64,000 nt of DNA from Sporolactobacillus nakayamae (GTDB lineage: Bacteria; Bacillota; Bacilli; Bacillales; Sporolactobacillaceae): positions 1 to 64,000 of the forward strand of contig NZ_FOOY01000020.1 in assembly GCF_900113325.1 (NCBI RefSeq), read 5' to 3'. The notes below the pieces were generated by a model. The model did no database searches. It was not told where the DNA came from and saw only the letters and a program-made list of their open reading frames with translations. Made by a program: the position numbers and the translations under genes. Positions 44,371 to 53,378 of this stretch are shown piece after piece (positions within the stretch are counted from its first letter, which is position 1; each line of letters begins with the position of its first letter).

Positions 44371-44727
44371 TTCATTACATTCATCGCCTTTGCCAATCGA
44401 ACGATGGAGGGCCGACTCTCCGACTATCTCCGAAAACACTACAAGAACAAAAGTCGCGAAGAATACGATCGCGAGGGCTCGGACTATGGCATCCCCGATG
44501 AATCAGCCGAGTCACTGAACAGGCAAATGCTGCGCATTCTCCAAGATCAGCTCCCCACCCTCACTCCCCGCGAAGCCCTCTACATCAAACTTTCCGTCTT
44601 TCATGATTGGAGCACCCAACAAATTGCCGAAGCCGCCCAAGTCTCCGAACACACAGTCCGCTCCTGGAAAAAAAGTTTACGTAAAAAGTTGGCACCGTTG
44701 AGAGATGAATTGAAAAAACGTAAATAA
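44371..44727 (+). pseudogene. Sigma-factor gene, 5'-truncated copy
   Basis: From FIAFANRTMEGRLSDYLRKH onward the frame matches the sigma factor at 42338 almost exactly, including the region-4 helix-turn-helix. The first ~90 codons are replaced by unrelated sequence starting at 44260, although that sequence is open. It may be a chimera or silent fragment; it lacks the conserved leader and ribosome site. Confidence 0.8.
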
Positions 44728-44733
44728 GCAGTT

Positions 44734-44782
44734 AAAAAAATCGATCGGAAGCATAAACATTGCTGAGCCGGTCGATTTTTTA
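44734..44782 (+). terminator. Cassette hairpin, copy 3
   Basis: AAAAAATCGATCGG and CCGGTCGATTTTTT pair around AAGCATAAACATTGCTGAG, six bases after the truncated sigma gene. Confidence 0.85.
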
Positions 44783-44889
44783 TGCGTTCAAAAAGCTGAA
44801 ACATCATATTGCGCAAAAAGAAACATCAGCGCATTGCCAATTGTTTTTTTAGATTATCCATTACTTATCATTTTCAAGGTACATAAAAT

Positions 44890-45546
44890 TTAAATTAAGC
44901 CACAATCTGTGACTATTTCTTCTATTGCTACCCAAATCATTAACGATGGGTTTTCCTCATAGTATTCATATCCCTTATATTGTTTCAGCACAAATCTATT
45001 TTCTTGATTTGATTGCATGATCAGTTTTGACCTTCTAATAGCCGAAATCACATCAGATAATGATATTTTTTCAAGTACCTTATTGAAATTGTCTTTTTGT
45101 TTATATTGACCTAGATTTTCAAAATTTTCATTGAATGCTCTGTTGATCAAACGAAGATAATTTCTTCGATGTTCTAAGGATCAACCACAATTTTGCCTGT
45201 GAAGTACCATCCATAATTCAAAGGTAAGGTTGCTATAACCTGAGCGATACTTAATCTGTTTCAATTTTGATGCTTCTTTTAGCGAATCTAAAGTTCTTAA
45301 AAATTGGGTTTTATGACTCGCGCTATTACTCTCATAATCAAATAAGTGAGTAATTTTTATTTTTGAAATGTTGCTCATTGACTTGACTCGTTTTACTGGG
45401 CTTTTTTCAACTTTACTGTCGATGAATACCTTATATTTTGCATCAGGATTGCTATTTATTTGCTTTTGTAACCATTCCAAATACCATTTCTCTGTTTCGC
45501 CTTCAACTGTAAAATAAAAAGTATTAGTGAGTTTCCTAGCAGTCAT
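44890..45546 (-). pseudogene. rloB: RloB-like gene interrupted by an in-frame TGA
   Basis: The 219-codon frame matches RloB, the small partner of the RloA ATPase in abortive-infection-like systems. It has TFYFTVEGETEKWYLEWLQK with a Toprim-like start, THLFDYE, and NLTFELWMVLHRQNCG near codon 120. A TGA at 45181-45183 follows, after which the same frame continues with the conserved SLEHRRNYLRLINRAFNEN and LGQYKQKDNF to its natural end. So one base change, not a frameshift, breaks the gene. It starts three bases after rloA. Confidence 0.85.
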
Positions 45547-45549
45547 GAG

Positions 45550-46872
45550 TTACACCTCATTTTCGTCATGCAAGAGTTGCTCAAAAATGGGCGTAAAATC
45601 TACATTTTTAATTGCACCATATCGATTAATGAAATAGTTTTTTAAATAGTCATCGTTTTTCCTCACACCATTTTGGCCCGCAGTACCAAAATCGGATAGA
45701 GAATAATGAATACTGCAATGTGTCTCGTCATCCCGCTCCACAAACTTGATTTCATCGCGCCTAAAGAGATTTGCGTTAAGAAAAATAGGATTATGTGTGT
45801 TAAAAATTAATTGAGCATTTTTCTTATTTATATCATCATTGTGAAAAAGATTAACAATATTCATAAGTGCCATAGGATGAAGAGAAGCATCAAATTCATC
45901 GATAACCAAAGTTGCCCCGTTAAGAAGAGCTCTCATGACAAGGGGAAACATCTGAACGAAACGTATTGTCCCGTAAGATTCAAATGCTTCAGCAGCCAGT
46001 GCAGTATGTCTATCGTTGAAAATCGAACATAATTTAGCCTCCGTACCATCCTCCGGTACAATATAGCCGATTGCATTTGAATTAATCCCGAAGATACCTG
46101 CAGCATCATTCAACGTTTTTTCAATATAAACCGTTTGCTTTTTAGGATCGGTAAATTTAGTTGTCGTATTCAGTGCGTCTGCTCGATAGATGACCATAAA
46201 TTTGTTTTTCATCCAATCGCTGATCAAACTCACTATTTTTGAGCTAAACATTGTTTTAAAACCATTCATTAGAAATAATTCTTCATCATGGAGATTATTT
46301 TTAGCTAATGTAACCGCGCCCTTCATGTTCTCTTCAAGTTCATTAGCCAAATAATCCTTAATAACCGATAAATCGCCAAATTTGAGAATCGTATTTCTTG
46401 AGAAAATAACTTTTTCGTTAACCATTAACTTTTCATTTAATATTTTGCGGTTGTAATCACGCTCTAGAAAGTCGCCTAAATCAAGCGAAAGAAAATAATC
46501 AATCAAAAGCCCTTTTTCAGTGAACTGAATGGAAAAATCAACAGAACTCTTTTTCTTGTTTGTACTATTAGGTATTAATTCCAAATTAGTGACCGCTGTA
46601 TTCGGTGTTGTGTGATCGCTCGTATTAGAAATAGTTCCGCGCAGAATAATTGCTTTAAAAACCTCCATAGCACTTATTATATTTGTTTTTCCGGAAGCAT
46701 TTGGCCCATAAATAACAGCGGAACACAGACCTTTGATCTTTTTCGATGCAATTTTTTCGTTCAGAATACTATAGTCTAATCCTTTCTGTTTTGGAGCAGG
46801 TTCCATTGAAAAAATAAATTCATTGTTAAATGATTTGAAATTTTTTGCCGTAAATTTGAGAAGCATTCCCAC
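45550..46872 (-). CDS. rloA: RloA-like AAA/ABC ATPase, abortive-infection type
   Basis: The 440-residue ATPase is of the OLD/SMC-like group found with RloB. It starts LKFTAKNFKSFNNEFIFSME, has Walker A VIYGPNASGKTNIISAMEVF at about residue 53, Walker B ATLVIDEFDASLHPMA at about residue 315 and FNTHNPIFL after it. Together with RloB it forms a predicted anti-phage unit. Here the partner is broken, so the system is probably inactive unless the stop is read through. A good GGAGGTGTGGG-type ribosome site precedes the start. Confidence 0.88.
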   Translation of the reverse strand: MGMLLKFTAKNFKSFNNEFIFSMEPAPKQKGLDYSILNEKIASKKIKGLCSAVIYGPNASGKTNIISAMEVFKAIILRGTISNTSDHTTPNTAVTNLELIPNSTNKKKSSVDFSIQFTEKGLLIDYFLSLDLGDFLERDYNRKILNEKLMVNEKVIFSRNTILKFGDLSVIKDYLANELEENMKGAVTLAKNNLHDEELFLMNGFKTMFSSKIVSLISDWMKNKFMVIYRADALNTTTKFTDPKKQTVYIEKTLNDAAGIFGINSNAIGYIVPEDGTEAKLCSIFNDRHTALAAEAFESYGTIRFVQMFPLVMRALLNGATLVIDEFDASLHPMALMNIVNLFHNDDINKKNAQLIFNTHNPIFLNANLFRRDEIKFVERDDETHCSIHYSLSDFGTAGQNGVRKNDDYLKNYFINRYGAIKNVDFTPIFEQLLHDENEV

Positions 46873-47054
46873 ACCTCCGATTTTGTGAATTTATTGCAAT
46901 ACATAAGGTCATTATACAATTAATCATGCACATGTGATCAATAATTTATTCTATTTTGTTAAAAATGCGTAAAATGAGCTTCATTAATATCTGATCATCA
47001 TGGTTCGTTCCATACTAAAAATCGATGTATTACTGTGATTCAAGTGAAAGAAGC

Positions 47055-47331
47055 AAGAAAAAGTAAATCCTACTTTCGCAACTCTGCCTATGACATCCCC
47101 GATGAAGCTACCGCACCCCTGAACATGCAAATGCTGCGCATCCTCAAAGATCATCTCCCTACCCTTACCCCGCGTGAGCCCCTCTATATCAAGCTTTCCG
47201 TCTTTCGTGATTGGAGCACTGGGCAAATCGCCGAAGCAGCCCATGTCTCCGAACACACCGTTCCCTCCTGGGGAAAAAGTTTGCGTAAAAAGTTGGCCCC
47301 GTTGAGAGATGAATTGAAAAAACGCAAATAA
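47055..47331 (+). pseudogene. Sigma-factor gene, second 5'-truncated copy
   Basis: Only the last ~90 codons are kept, from YDIPDEATAPLNMQMLRIL on. Changes such as HTVPSWGKSLRKK in place of HTVRSWKKSLRKK alter the recognition helix of region 4, which indicates decay. Confidence 0.8.
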
Positions 47332-47337
47332 GCAGTT

Positions 47338-47387
47338 AAAAAAATCGACCGGAAGCATAAACAATGCTGAGCCGGTCGATTTTTTTG
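47338..47387 (+). terminator. Cassette hairpin, copy 4
   Basis: AAAAAATCGACCGG and CCGGTCGATTTTTT pair around AAGCATAAACAATGCTGAG, just behind the truncated sigma gene. Confidence 0.85.
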
Positions 47388-47520
47388 ATCTTCTTCTCTC
47401 TCGTTTTATCCACACATCCTGATATCCAATATTGCATCGTATAAACAAAAATACCTATAGATCATCGTCCCTGATCATCCATTTGGTATTTCAATAATTT
47501 TTGAAAAGAGGTGATGAATC

Positions 47521-47688
47521 ATGGCTGGTAATACAGGCAAGGGCTATCGAAAAGGCGCTGTTGACAACAGGTCTCAATTCAAAGGACCGAATGGTAACTA
47601 TGTCAAACGAAATGCTGACACCGGAAAATTCATGGATCAGAAAACGACATCAGGTAAATTCAAAGGAGTTCGTACCGAAAATAAATGA
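47521..47688 (+). CDS. Small conserved protein of 55 residues
   Basis: A short gene behind an AAGAGGTGATG ribosome site. The basic, glycine-rich product carries PNGNYVKRNADTGKFMDQKT and GKFKGVR near the end, a pattern seen in a widespread family of tiny bacterial proteins with the TGRFxDxK...FKGVRxE motif. Its function is not known. Confidence 0.65.
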   Translation: MAGNTGKGYRKGAVDNRSQFKGPNGNYVKRNADTGKFMDQKTTSGKFKGVRTENK

Positions 47689-47763
47689 GTTATATACTAT
47701 TAGCATAATGGTAAACAGCCTTATGCTCTTTTTATATAAAAAGAAAAGCACCTCAGTTTGATG

Positions 47764-47890
47764 TGACCCCCAAAAGTTGGACATAGTTTTAAGCTGCTTG
47801 CTCGTTGGTTGAAATCCGATAGTCAATCGGACTTTTACCGCCGATTTTTTCTTTAATCCTATATTCATTACAATACTTGATCCAAGCATG
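47764..47890 (-). mobile_element. IS3-family remnant: one end and transposase tail
   Basis: On the minus strand the codons give WIKYCNEYRIKEKIGG and KSPIDYRISTNEQAA with a stop, the C-terminus of an IS3/IS150-type transposase. They are followed by the outer end with TGTCCAACTTTTGGGGGTCA, a typical IS3 terminal repeat. The other ~1 kb of the element is missing. Confidence 0.8.
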
Positions 47891-47947
47891 CAAAGCGCAT
47901 TCGATGACAATCACACCAATAATCCGTCACATCAGATGCCAATACCA

Positions 47948-49042
47948 CTACTCGCACAAAACCCCGCATACCTCTTCAACAATCACATTTAAAACTTCCT
48001 CTGAATCCACACCTGCCCTTTGCTTCTGTTTATTCAGCTTCTCTAACACGTCCGCCGTAACTTCAAACTCTTTCAACGATTCCCAGTCCACCAACTCACA
48101 TCCGACGTTAGTCTTCAGATACTCAATCGTATTTCTGTCTTCTTGCATCTTTTGGCGGGTAACCAGTATCAAGGGTTTGTTAAATGATACAGCTTCTGAC
48201 ACTGTTCCCCAACCAGGTTTTGAGATGACGACGTCACTTGCAGCAATATAGTTCTGTGATTCCGTATCATCAGCAGGAATCTTATGAATGATGTCCCCTT
48301 CTATGTTTGTGTTGCTTGAGACAAGAAAAACACAGTTCCGGCTGCTCCACAGTTTGTATGCAGCGAGATTGCCTGCATCTATCTTCATGCCTAATCCAAA
48401 AAAGACAATGGTTTTGTCGCCGGTTGGATTAAGAGCCTTTCTTATTTTATCTACTGCTTCATCCTGCGGGTTGCGTGAAAAAAAACCAAATGATCTGTTG
48501 CCCTTTCTTCCCCATGCTTCTTCACTGCTTCCCGCTAGAGCAAAGAAGTAATCCATGCTCGAGTAGCATTCGTATACGGGCTGCAGGTCAGCAACGGGCA
48601 AAAGATCTTTATAGGCTGTATACCATGTAAAATTGGATATGCCGACCGATGGAATAGACATTGCCCGCGCAGCTTTAAAGGGGGCTGGGGGAATATCACC
48701 GATCACAAGATCCACATGATGATCCTTCAGGAATTTCTCTTCCCTTTGGACAGTAAATGGGAGTTCACTAATAAACTTTCGATACTTTATTTTGAATTGA
48801 TCACAATCCGGGGTGAGTGAACGAGGTTGCAGGACATAGCCTATATCATTACTTATCTTTCGAAGCGTAACTCTTTCTGCTGCAATCAGATCATTCAATG
48901 ATTGATTCAAAAAATCATAAGCAAAAGCGTTGCAAACAATAATTCGAATTTCATTCTTCTCGCACAATCTTTTGATCACCGCAGTACTCCTTGATGCATG
49001 ACCAAATCCATACTCCGATATGTAATAAGCGATTGTTTTCAA
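47948..49042 (-). CDS. MurG-like glycosyltransferase, copy 2
   Basis: The 364-residue paralogue of the enzyme at 39722 is the same length and nearly identical over most of the chain. It has IAYYISEYGFGHASRSTAVI, TIVFFGLGMKIDAGNLAAYK and SKPGWGTVSEAVSFNKPLI. Differences cluster in the acceptor half, so the copies may act on different acceptors. It is not broken. The order glycosyltransferase (minus), small gene (plus), sigma factor (plus) is repeated here, with one extra gene inserted. Confidence 0.82.
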   Translation of the reverse strand: MKTIAYYISEYGFGHASRSTAVIKRLCEKNEIRIIVCNAFAYDFLNQSLNDLIAAERVTLRKISNDIGYVLQPRSLTPDCDQFKIKYRKFISELPFTVQREEKFLKDHHVDLVIGDIPPAPFKAARAMSIPSVGISNFTWYTAYKDLLPVADLQPVYECYSSMDYFFALAGSSEEAWGRKGNRSFGFFSRNPQDEAVDKIRKALNPTGDKTIVFFGLGMKIDAGNLAAYKLWSSRNCVFLVSSNTNIEGDIIHKIPADDTESQNYIAASDVVISKPGWGTVSEAVSFNKPLILVTRQKMQEDRNTIEYLKTNVGCELVDWESLKEFEVTADVLEKLNKQKQRAGVDSEEVLNVIVEEVCGVLCE

Positions 49043-49152
49043 GAAATCACTTCTTTCGTACTTTCATTGCCTTTGATACACGTCAATGTCACTCATATGT
49101 GCGAGCTCTCGTTACCAAATAATAAAGAAATGAAATTGATCGAGGATTTTAA

Positions 49153-49662
49153 TCATCCTCTATTCTCACACAAATCCAAAAGCAGTTTCTTTTCCTTTTC
49201 CGTAATTACTTTTGGAGTCAATGTTTTGTCCTTAATGGCTTTAAGTTCACTGTCTCCACTAGCTGCTTTGGTCGCAAAATAGCCTTCATCTGCACCGTAT
49301 GAAGTTATTTTCTGCAATAATGCTTGATTAAAGATAAGTGGTGCAGTCAAAATCTTAGAAAAATTTCTGCTTCCAATAACGATCACTTCGTCGGATTGGG
49401 CGCTGCAATGCAGTCCCTTTATTTCATCAAAATCTTTCTCTTTCTCCAATAGTTTTTCCACATAGAAATATGATGTGATGTACCGGCTGTTCCCAATACG
49501 CGTATTGAAAAAAAGGTAAGACCCGGGCGTTAGATGTTTTTTCAAAATGTTTCCGTGTTGATTACTATCCCCGTAAACCAGCTTTGTGAAATCAGGATCA
49601 ACATGACCTGTTTGTGCCTTTTCACTGCTATACGTAATGATAATATGTTCTAGCATTTGCAA
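49153..49662 (-). CDS. Protein of unknown function
   Basis: The 169-residue protein is not recognised. It has HIIITYSSEKAQTGHVDPDF, SYLFFNTRIGNSRYITSYFY and EVIVIGSRNFSKILTAPLIF, a pattern of alternating strands as in small nucleotide- or nucleic-acid-binding domains. GGAGGG precedes the ATG at 49662. It lies between the second glycosyltransferase and the second small gene and has no equivalent in the first block. Confidence 0.6.
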   Translation of the reverse strand: MQMLEHIIITYSSEKAQTGHVDPDFTKLVYGDSNQHGNILKKHLTPGSYLFFNTRIGNSRYITSYFYVEKLLEKEKDFDEIKGLHCSAQSDEVIVIGSRNFSKILTAPLIFNQALLQKITSYGADEGYFATKAASGDSELKAIKDKTLTPKVITEKEKKLLLDLCENRG

Positions 49663-50116
49663 AACCCTCCTCTAACTTCTAATCGCATTGGCAGAATCAT
49701 TCATTGATTCCTTTAGAGCTGATTAGATTAAGTATCTTATTCTACAATACAAGACAATATCCTGTTAAAATTCTTATTTTCATTGATTTTTTTACCCTCT
49801 GTATGTCGACGATTGTACCAATGAACAACAAGCCCATTCACAACTCAAGTCCCCTAGCTAAACCATGAGCACCTCTCCTATTTCACCCTTTTTCTGAGCG
49901 TTTCGTTCACAGATAAGTAATCATTCACTATCTTTTCACATTTTTCTTATATTTAGTAATTGTATCTTGCTTATTTCCCTGCATAATAGATTTATAGGCG
50001 GTTCGGCATAGACGAAGCTTAAGAAGGCAGCGGAGATGTGAACAAGCTTATGCGCGGTCGGAGGCGTAATGTTCCGCCGCAAGCATGATCAATCTTATTC
50101 TATTGGAGGCGTAATG
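49663..50116 (+). promoter_or_regulatory. Duplicated leader region upstream of small gene copy 2
   Basis: This gap of about 450 bases holds no gene. Its 3' half repeats the leader at 41050-41145. GGAGGCGTAATG occurs twice (50059 and 50105), a short direct repeat of the ribosome-site region. Confidence 0.45.
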
Positions 50117-50422
50117 ATGAACAATGGCAAAGAAGCATTTATGCATGCATGTGCAGAGGCGATTTCGGCTTTGGACACGAGCAGTACGCACTATCTGTTT
50201 GAGCTGAAAAACGGTGAGCAGGTTTATCAGGCAAAAACGGATCACCTGTCCATGGTCAATGAAGACGGATCGTCGGCAAAGTTAATCGGAATGCTGCCGC
50301 CGGTATTCATCCGCAGCTACCACGCAGCTATGCATCACCATTCCGACCACGCAGAAAACTGGATTCACCAAGAATTGGAAAAATTCCTGACAGCCTTCAA
50401 TGACCCAAATTACTGTTTCTGA
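50117..50422 (+). CDS. Small conserved protein, copy 2
   Basis: The 101-residue paralogue of the protein at 41256 begins MNNGKEAFMHACAEAISALD and shares STHYLFELKNGEQVYQA, LIGMLPPVFIRSYH and WIHQELEKFLTAFN. The ribosome site is TTGGAGGCG; an ATG one codon earlier is also possible. Its function is unknown; it again precedes a sigma-factor gene. Confidence 0.7.
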   Translation: MNNGKEAFMHACAEAISALDTSSTHYLFELKNGEQVYQAKTDHLSMVNEDGSSAKLIGMLPPVFIRSYHAAMHHHSDHAENWIHQELEKFLTAFNDPNYCF

Positions 50423-50689
50423 ATTCAGCGCGCAGCACAGAACCTTTCTTCACGCGTTACCTCATTCATCAAGTCACCAGTACAGGAAAACAAAACATTT
50501 AATCAAACACCGTCACGATCATTCGATGCAAACCGCACATTGATGCAAAATCATTGTTGAAAAAGTTGAAAAAGGTATCTTTGTATTCCTATCAAATCCC
50601 CTGCACCTTTTCGATGGTGCAGGGGATTTCGTTAGCACCATCCATGCATTCCAACTCATCAGCTTCGCCGCTAAGCGAACAAAAATATC

Positions 50690-50864
50690 TTCTCCATATT
50701 TTTTTCGATCCTCCCCACCATTTTTCACCCTTGCTCCCTATTTAAATAACATAGAGCAAGAAACACCACGAACTGCTTCATCCCTCGCCACTTCCTCTTA
50801 CTCCACGTAACACTACATTCAGCTTCAACCCAAAAACTGAATCCCCGAAAGGAGCCCCACATTT
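50690..50864 (+). repeat. Sigma-cassette upstream repeat, copy C
   Basis: The block has CCACCATTTTTCACCCTTGC, CTATTTAAATAACATAGAG, the CATTCAGCTT...AACTGAATCCCC hairpin and a GAAAGGAG ribosome site. It is like the copies at 41850, 42165 and 52610 but with the most divergent -10-like core. Confidence 0.75.
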
Positions 50865-51458
50865 ATGCCGTTTACCGACTATTTTGCTGCCCCGTTCGAA
50901 CCTGAGTGCTATGCCTTCGAAAGACTGATGCGAAAGTATGAACCGAAGATCCTGAAAACCACCAGCCAATATGCCAACAGGTATGCCCGCTACCTCTACT
51001 GCTACGCAGATCGCGAAGATTTACTGCAAATCGCGAGCTATGCATTCTCGGAAGCCAATAACAAATTCGATATCACAAAAGTCGACGCGGGCAAAGATCC
51101 GGAACATGTGTTCATCGCCTTCGCTGCTCGAACCATGGAAGGCCGACTCTCCGATTACCTCCGAAAACACTACAAAAACGCAAGCCGCGAATCCTACGAT
51201 AGCAACGACTCATCCTATGACATCCCCGATGAAGCTACCGAACCACTGAACATACAAATGCTGCGTATTCTCAAAGATCACCTCCCAACCCTCACTCCAC
51301 GCGAAGCCCTCTACATCAAGCTCTCCGTCTTCCATGATTGGAGCACTGGGCAAATTGCCGAAGCCGCCCATGTCTCCGAACACACTGTTCGCTCCTGGAA
51401 AAAGAGTTTACGTAAAAAGTTGGAACCTTTAAAGGATGAATTGAAGAAACGCAAATAA
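50865..51458 (+). CDS. Small sigma-70-family factor, copy 2
   Basis: The 197-residue paralogue of the factor at 42338 has the same first 22 residues and the same region-4 helix-turn-helix (QIAEAAHVSEHTVRSWKKSL). The middle differs, with YANRYARYLYCYADREDLLQ instead of the 42.3-kb version. All domains are intact. The preceding ~175 bases are conserved with the other copies, so the gene is probably expressed in the same way. A hairpin follows directly. Confidence 0.8.
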   Translation: MPFTDYFAAPFEPECYAFERLMRKYEPKILKTTSQYANRYARYLYCYADREDLLQIASYAFSEANNKFDITKVDAGKDPEHVFIAFAARTMEGRLSDYLRKHYKNASRESYDSNDSSYDIPDEATEPLNIQMLRILKDHLPTLTPREALYIKLSVFHDWSTGQIAEAAHVSEHTVRSWKKSLRKKLEPLKDELKKRK

Positions 51459-51465
51459 GCAGTTT

Positions 51466-51513
51466 AAAAAAATCGACCGGAAGCATAAACATTGCTGAGT
51501 CGGTCGATTTTTT
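51466..51513 (+). terminator. Cassette hairpin, copy 5
   Basis: AAAAAATCGACCGG and CGGTCGATTTTTT pair around AAGCATAAACATTGCTGAG, eight bases after the sigma gene. Confidence 0.85.
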
Positions 51514-51519
51514 ATGCGT

Positions 51520-51670
51520 TGAGCCCCTTAGTACTAACGGCAGGGTATTTGAAGTCGAATGGTGTCGACCATTCACTTTCCAGCAAAATCTCCATGCTTT
51601 TTTAGGAGTTTCGGCTGTGTTCATCAATTGGTCACATTTTGTACACTAGAAACAAACCACAAGACTTTCC
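51520..51670 (+). repeat. Repeat shared with the LXG toxin leader, copy 1
   Basis: TAACGGCAGGGTATTTGAAG, GAATGGTGTCGA and TTCATCAATTGGTCACATTT recur at 53450-53590 in front of the LXG toxin gene. Here no toxin gene follows, so the effector seems to have been deleted or replaced. Confidence 0.75.
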
Positions 51671-51879
51671 AGTGGCCGAATTCATCTATAAATAAGTCTT
51701 CTCTTAAAGATACAGTAAAAAACAACCATTATGTTGTCTGGATTTCTTATGACCAAATGCATCCATACAAGTAATTATATAGACCTAGTATTATCGCATT
51801 ATTTTGTCAAATTTGTGAACAGGCAGGTATTAACTATCTAATTTTTCAAAATAAATATTCCTATTTATAGAATAATTTA

Positions 51880-52302
51880 GTATTATGAAAACAAGGAGGT
51901 GAGTGAAGCATTAACGTGATAAAGTCGTAAGAAACCCTCAGTGAATCATAAGGCGCTTGATTCACTAGCACATCCTCGCATGGTCAAAGCATGTCCTCGT
52001 AAAAACTAAGCAATTCCTTGCATGAATGGTCGGCGGATCCCAGCTGCTGATCCTGCCCGCTTCCTCGAAGCGCCAACCGCGCACCTTACCGGACAGGGAA
52101 ACATAGAACAAGTCCACATCGATTTTTCTCACCTAGTCAGTCACACCGCACACCTGCATTGTCGCACTTCTCAACAGATTCGATACCAAAGATTTAATCA
52201 AAACGTACGCACGTCACGCATGTCTCAAGCGAACATTTCGTTCGACTGATCGATAATAGTAGAGCAGCCGTCCCTTGTTATGAGACGACTGCTCATTTTT
52301 TA
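51880..52302 (+). other. Unassigned transcript-like segment with hairpin and terminator
   Basis: A TATAGAATAAT-like box at 51858 is followed by AAGGAGGTGAG, an exact hairpin (AGTGAATCA...TGATTCACT) at about 51940-51966, a GC-richer stretch with a 75-codon open frame at 52022-52249, and a terminator at 52261-52302 (GAGCAGCCGTC/GACGACTGCTC plus T-run). The open frame has no ribosome site and no recognised product. It could be a structured RNA or the ruin of a gene. Confidence 0.4.
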
Positions 52303-52482
52303 GTCCACCCACTTTGCTACAAAACATTTAATACATAATTGATCGGATCTACAATCAGACTGAATCCCCCCACTCACCTGCTCCGTGACCAAACAGGAAC
52401 AGGTGAATCAATGAACAATACCCCAACCCAGAAGAATCCTTTCGCAACACCTTTCTTTTAATCACAACTCCTATGTATTTAT

Positions 52483-52533
52483 CGGACATCTCCGTGTCAA
52501 TCAGATTGCGCGATAAAGAGATGCCCCTTTTTT
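52483..52533 (+). terminator. Terminator-like hairpin, second copy
   Basis: GGACATCTC and GAGATGCCCC pair with one mismatch region, followed by TTTTTT. The loop TCAATCAGATTGCG is close to that at 41709-41758. Confidence 0.65.
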
Positions 52534-52609
52534 AACTTCTCGATTAGTCGCTTGAACTCATGTCCTAAGGACAATACATTCGGCAATGACCGGACAGATG
52601 TAACCACTA

Positions 52610-52779
52610 CATATTTTTTTCGATCTTCCTCACCATTTTTAAACCATGCCCCTATATAGAAAACATAGAGAAAAAATACACTACGAACTGCTTCATCCCC
52701 CTTCACCGCCTCTTTAATCCTCGTAACACACATTCAGCTTCGCCAAAAAAACTGAATCCCCGAAAGGAGCCCCACAATT
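52610..52779 (+). repeat. Sigma-cassette upstream repeat, copy D
   Basis: The block has TCACCATTTTTAAACCATGC, CTATATAGAAAACATAGAG, the CATTCAGCTT...ACTGAATCCCC hairpin and a GAAAGGAG ribosome site, as in the three other copies. Confidence 0.8.
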
Positions 52780-53373
52780 ATGCCATTTACCGACTATTTT
52801 GCTGCCCCGTTCGAACCTGAGTGCTATGCCTTCGAAAGACTGATGCGAAAGTATGAACCAAAGATCCTGAAAACCACCGCTCAATATGCCAACCGGTATG
52901 CCCGCTATCTCTACTGCCACGCAGATCGCGAAGACTTGCTGCAAATCGCGCGTTATGCATTCTCGGAAGCCAACGACAAATTCGACATCACAAAAGTCGA
53001 TGCGGGCAAAGATCCAGAACATGTGTTCATCGCCTTCGCTGCTCGAACCATGGAAGGCCGACTCTCCGACTACCTCCGAAAACACTACAAAAACGCAAGT
53101 CGTGAATCCTACGACAGCAGCGACTCCTCCTATGACATCCCCGATGAAGCAACCGAACCAATGAACATGCAAATGCTGCACATTCTCCAAGACCATCTCC
53201 CTACCCTTACTCCACGCGAGGCCCTCTACATCAAACTTTCCGTCTTTCATGATTGGAGTACTGGGCAAATTGCCGAAGCCGCCCATGTCTCCGAGCACAC
53301 CGTTCGTTCCTGGAAAAAGAGTTTGCGTAAAAAATTGGAACCATTAAAAGATGAATTGAAAAGACGCAAGTAA
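52780..53373 (+). CDS. Small sigma-70-family factor, copy 3
   Basis: The 197-residue protein is very close to copy 2 and has the same region-2-like DREDLLQIARYAFSEANDKF and region-4 QIAEAAHVSEHTVRSWKKSL. It is the copy next to the intact LXG toxin gene, which begins about 300 bases downstream. It is thus the best candidate for a factor that controls a T7SS effector. A long minus-strand open frame here is antisense and not a gene. Confidence 0.8.
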   Translation: MPFTDYFAAPFEPECYAFERLMRKYEPKILKTTAQYANRYARYLYCHADREDLLQIARYAFSEANDKFDITKVDAGKDPEHVFIAFAARTMEGRLSDYLRKHYKNASRESYDSSDSSYDIPDEATEPMNMQMLHILQDHLPTLTPREALYIKLSVFHDWSTGQIAEAAHVSEHTVRSWKKSLRKKLEPLKDELKRRK

Positions 53374-53378
53374 GCAGT

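Noticed and set aside
44890-45546. Programmed recoding (selenocysteine) at the rloB TGA
   Set aside because: No selenocysteine insertion structure is evident and RloB proteins are not known selenoproteins; a nonsense mutation is simpler.
52022-52249. 75-codon open frame as a real gene
   Set aside because: No ribosome site and no recognised motif; kept only as part of an unassigned segment.
52714-53298. 194-codon minus-strand open frame
   Set aside because: It mirrors the sigma-factor gene on the plus strand; similar antisense frames appear over the other copies.
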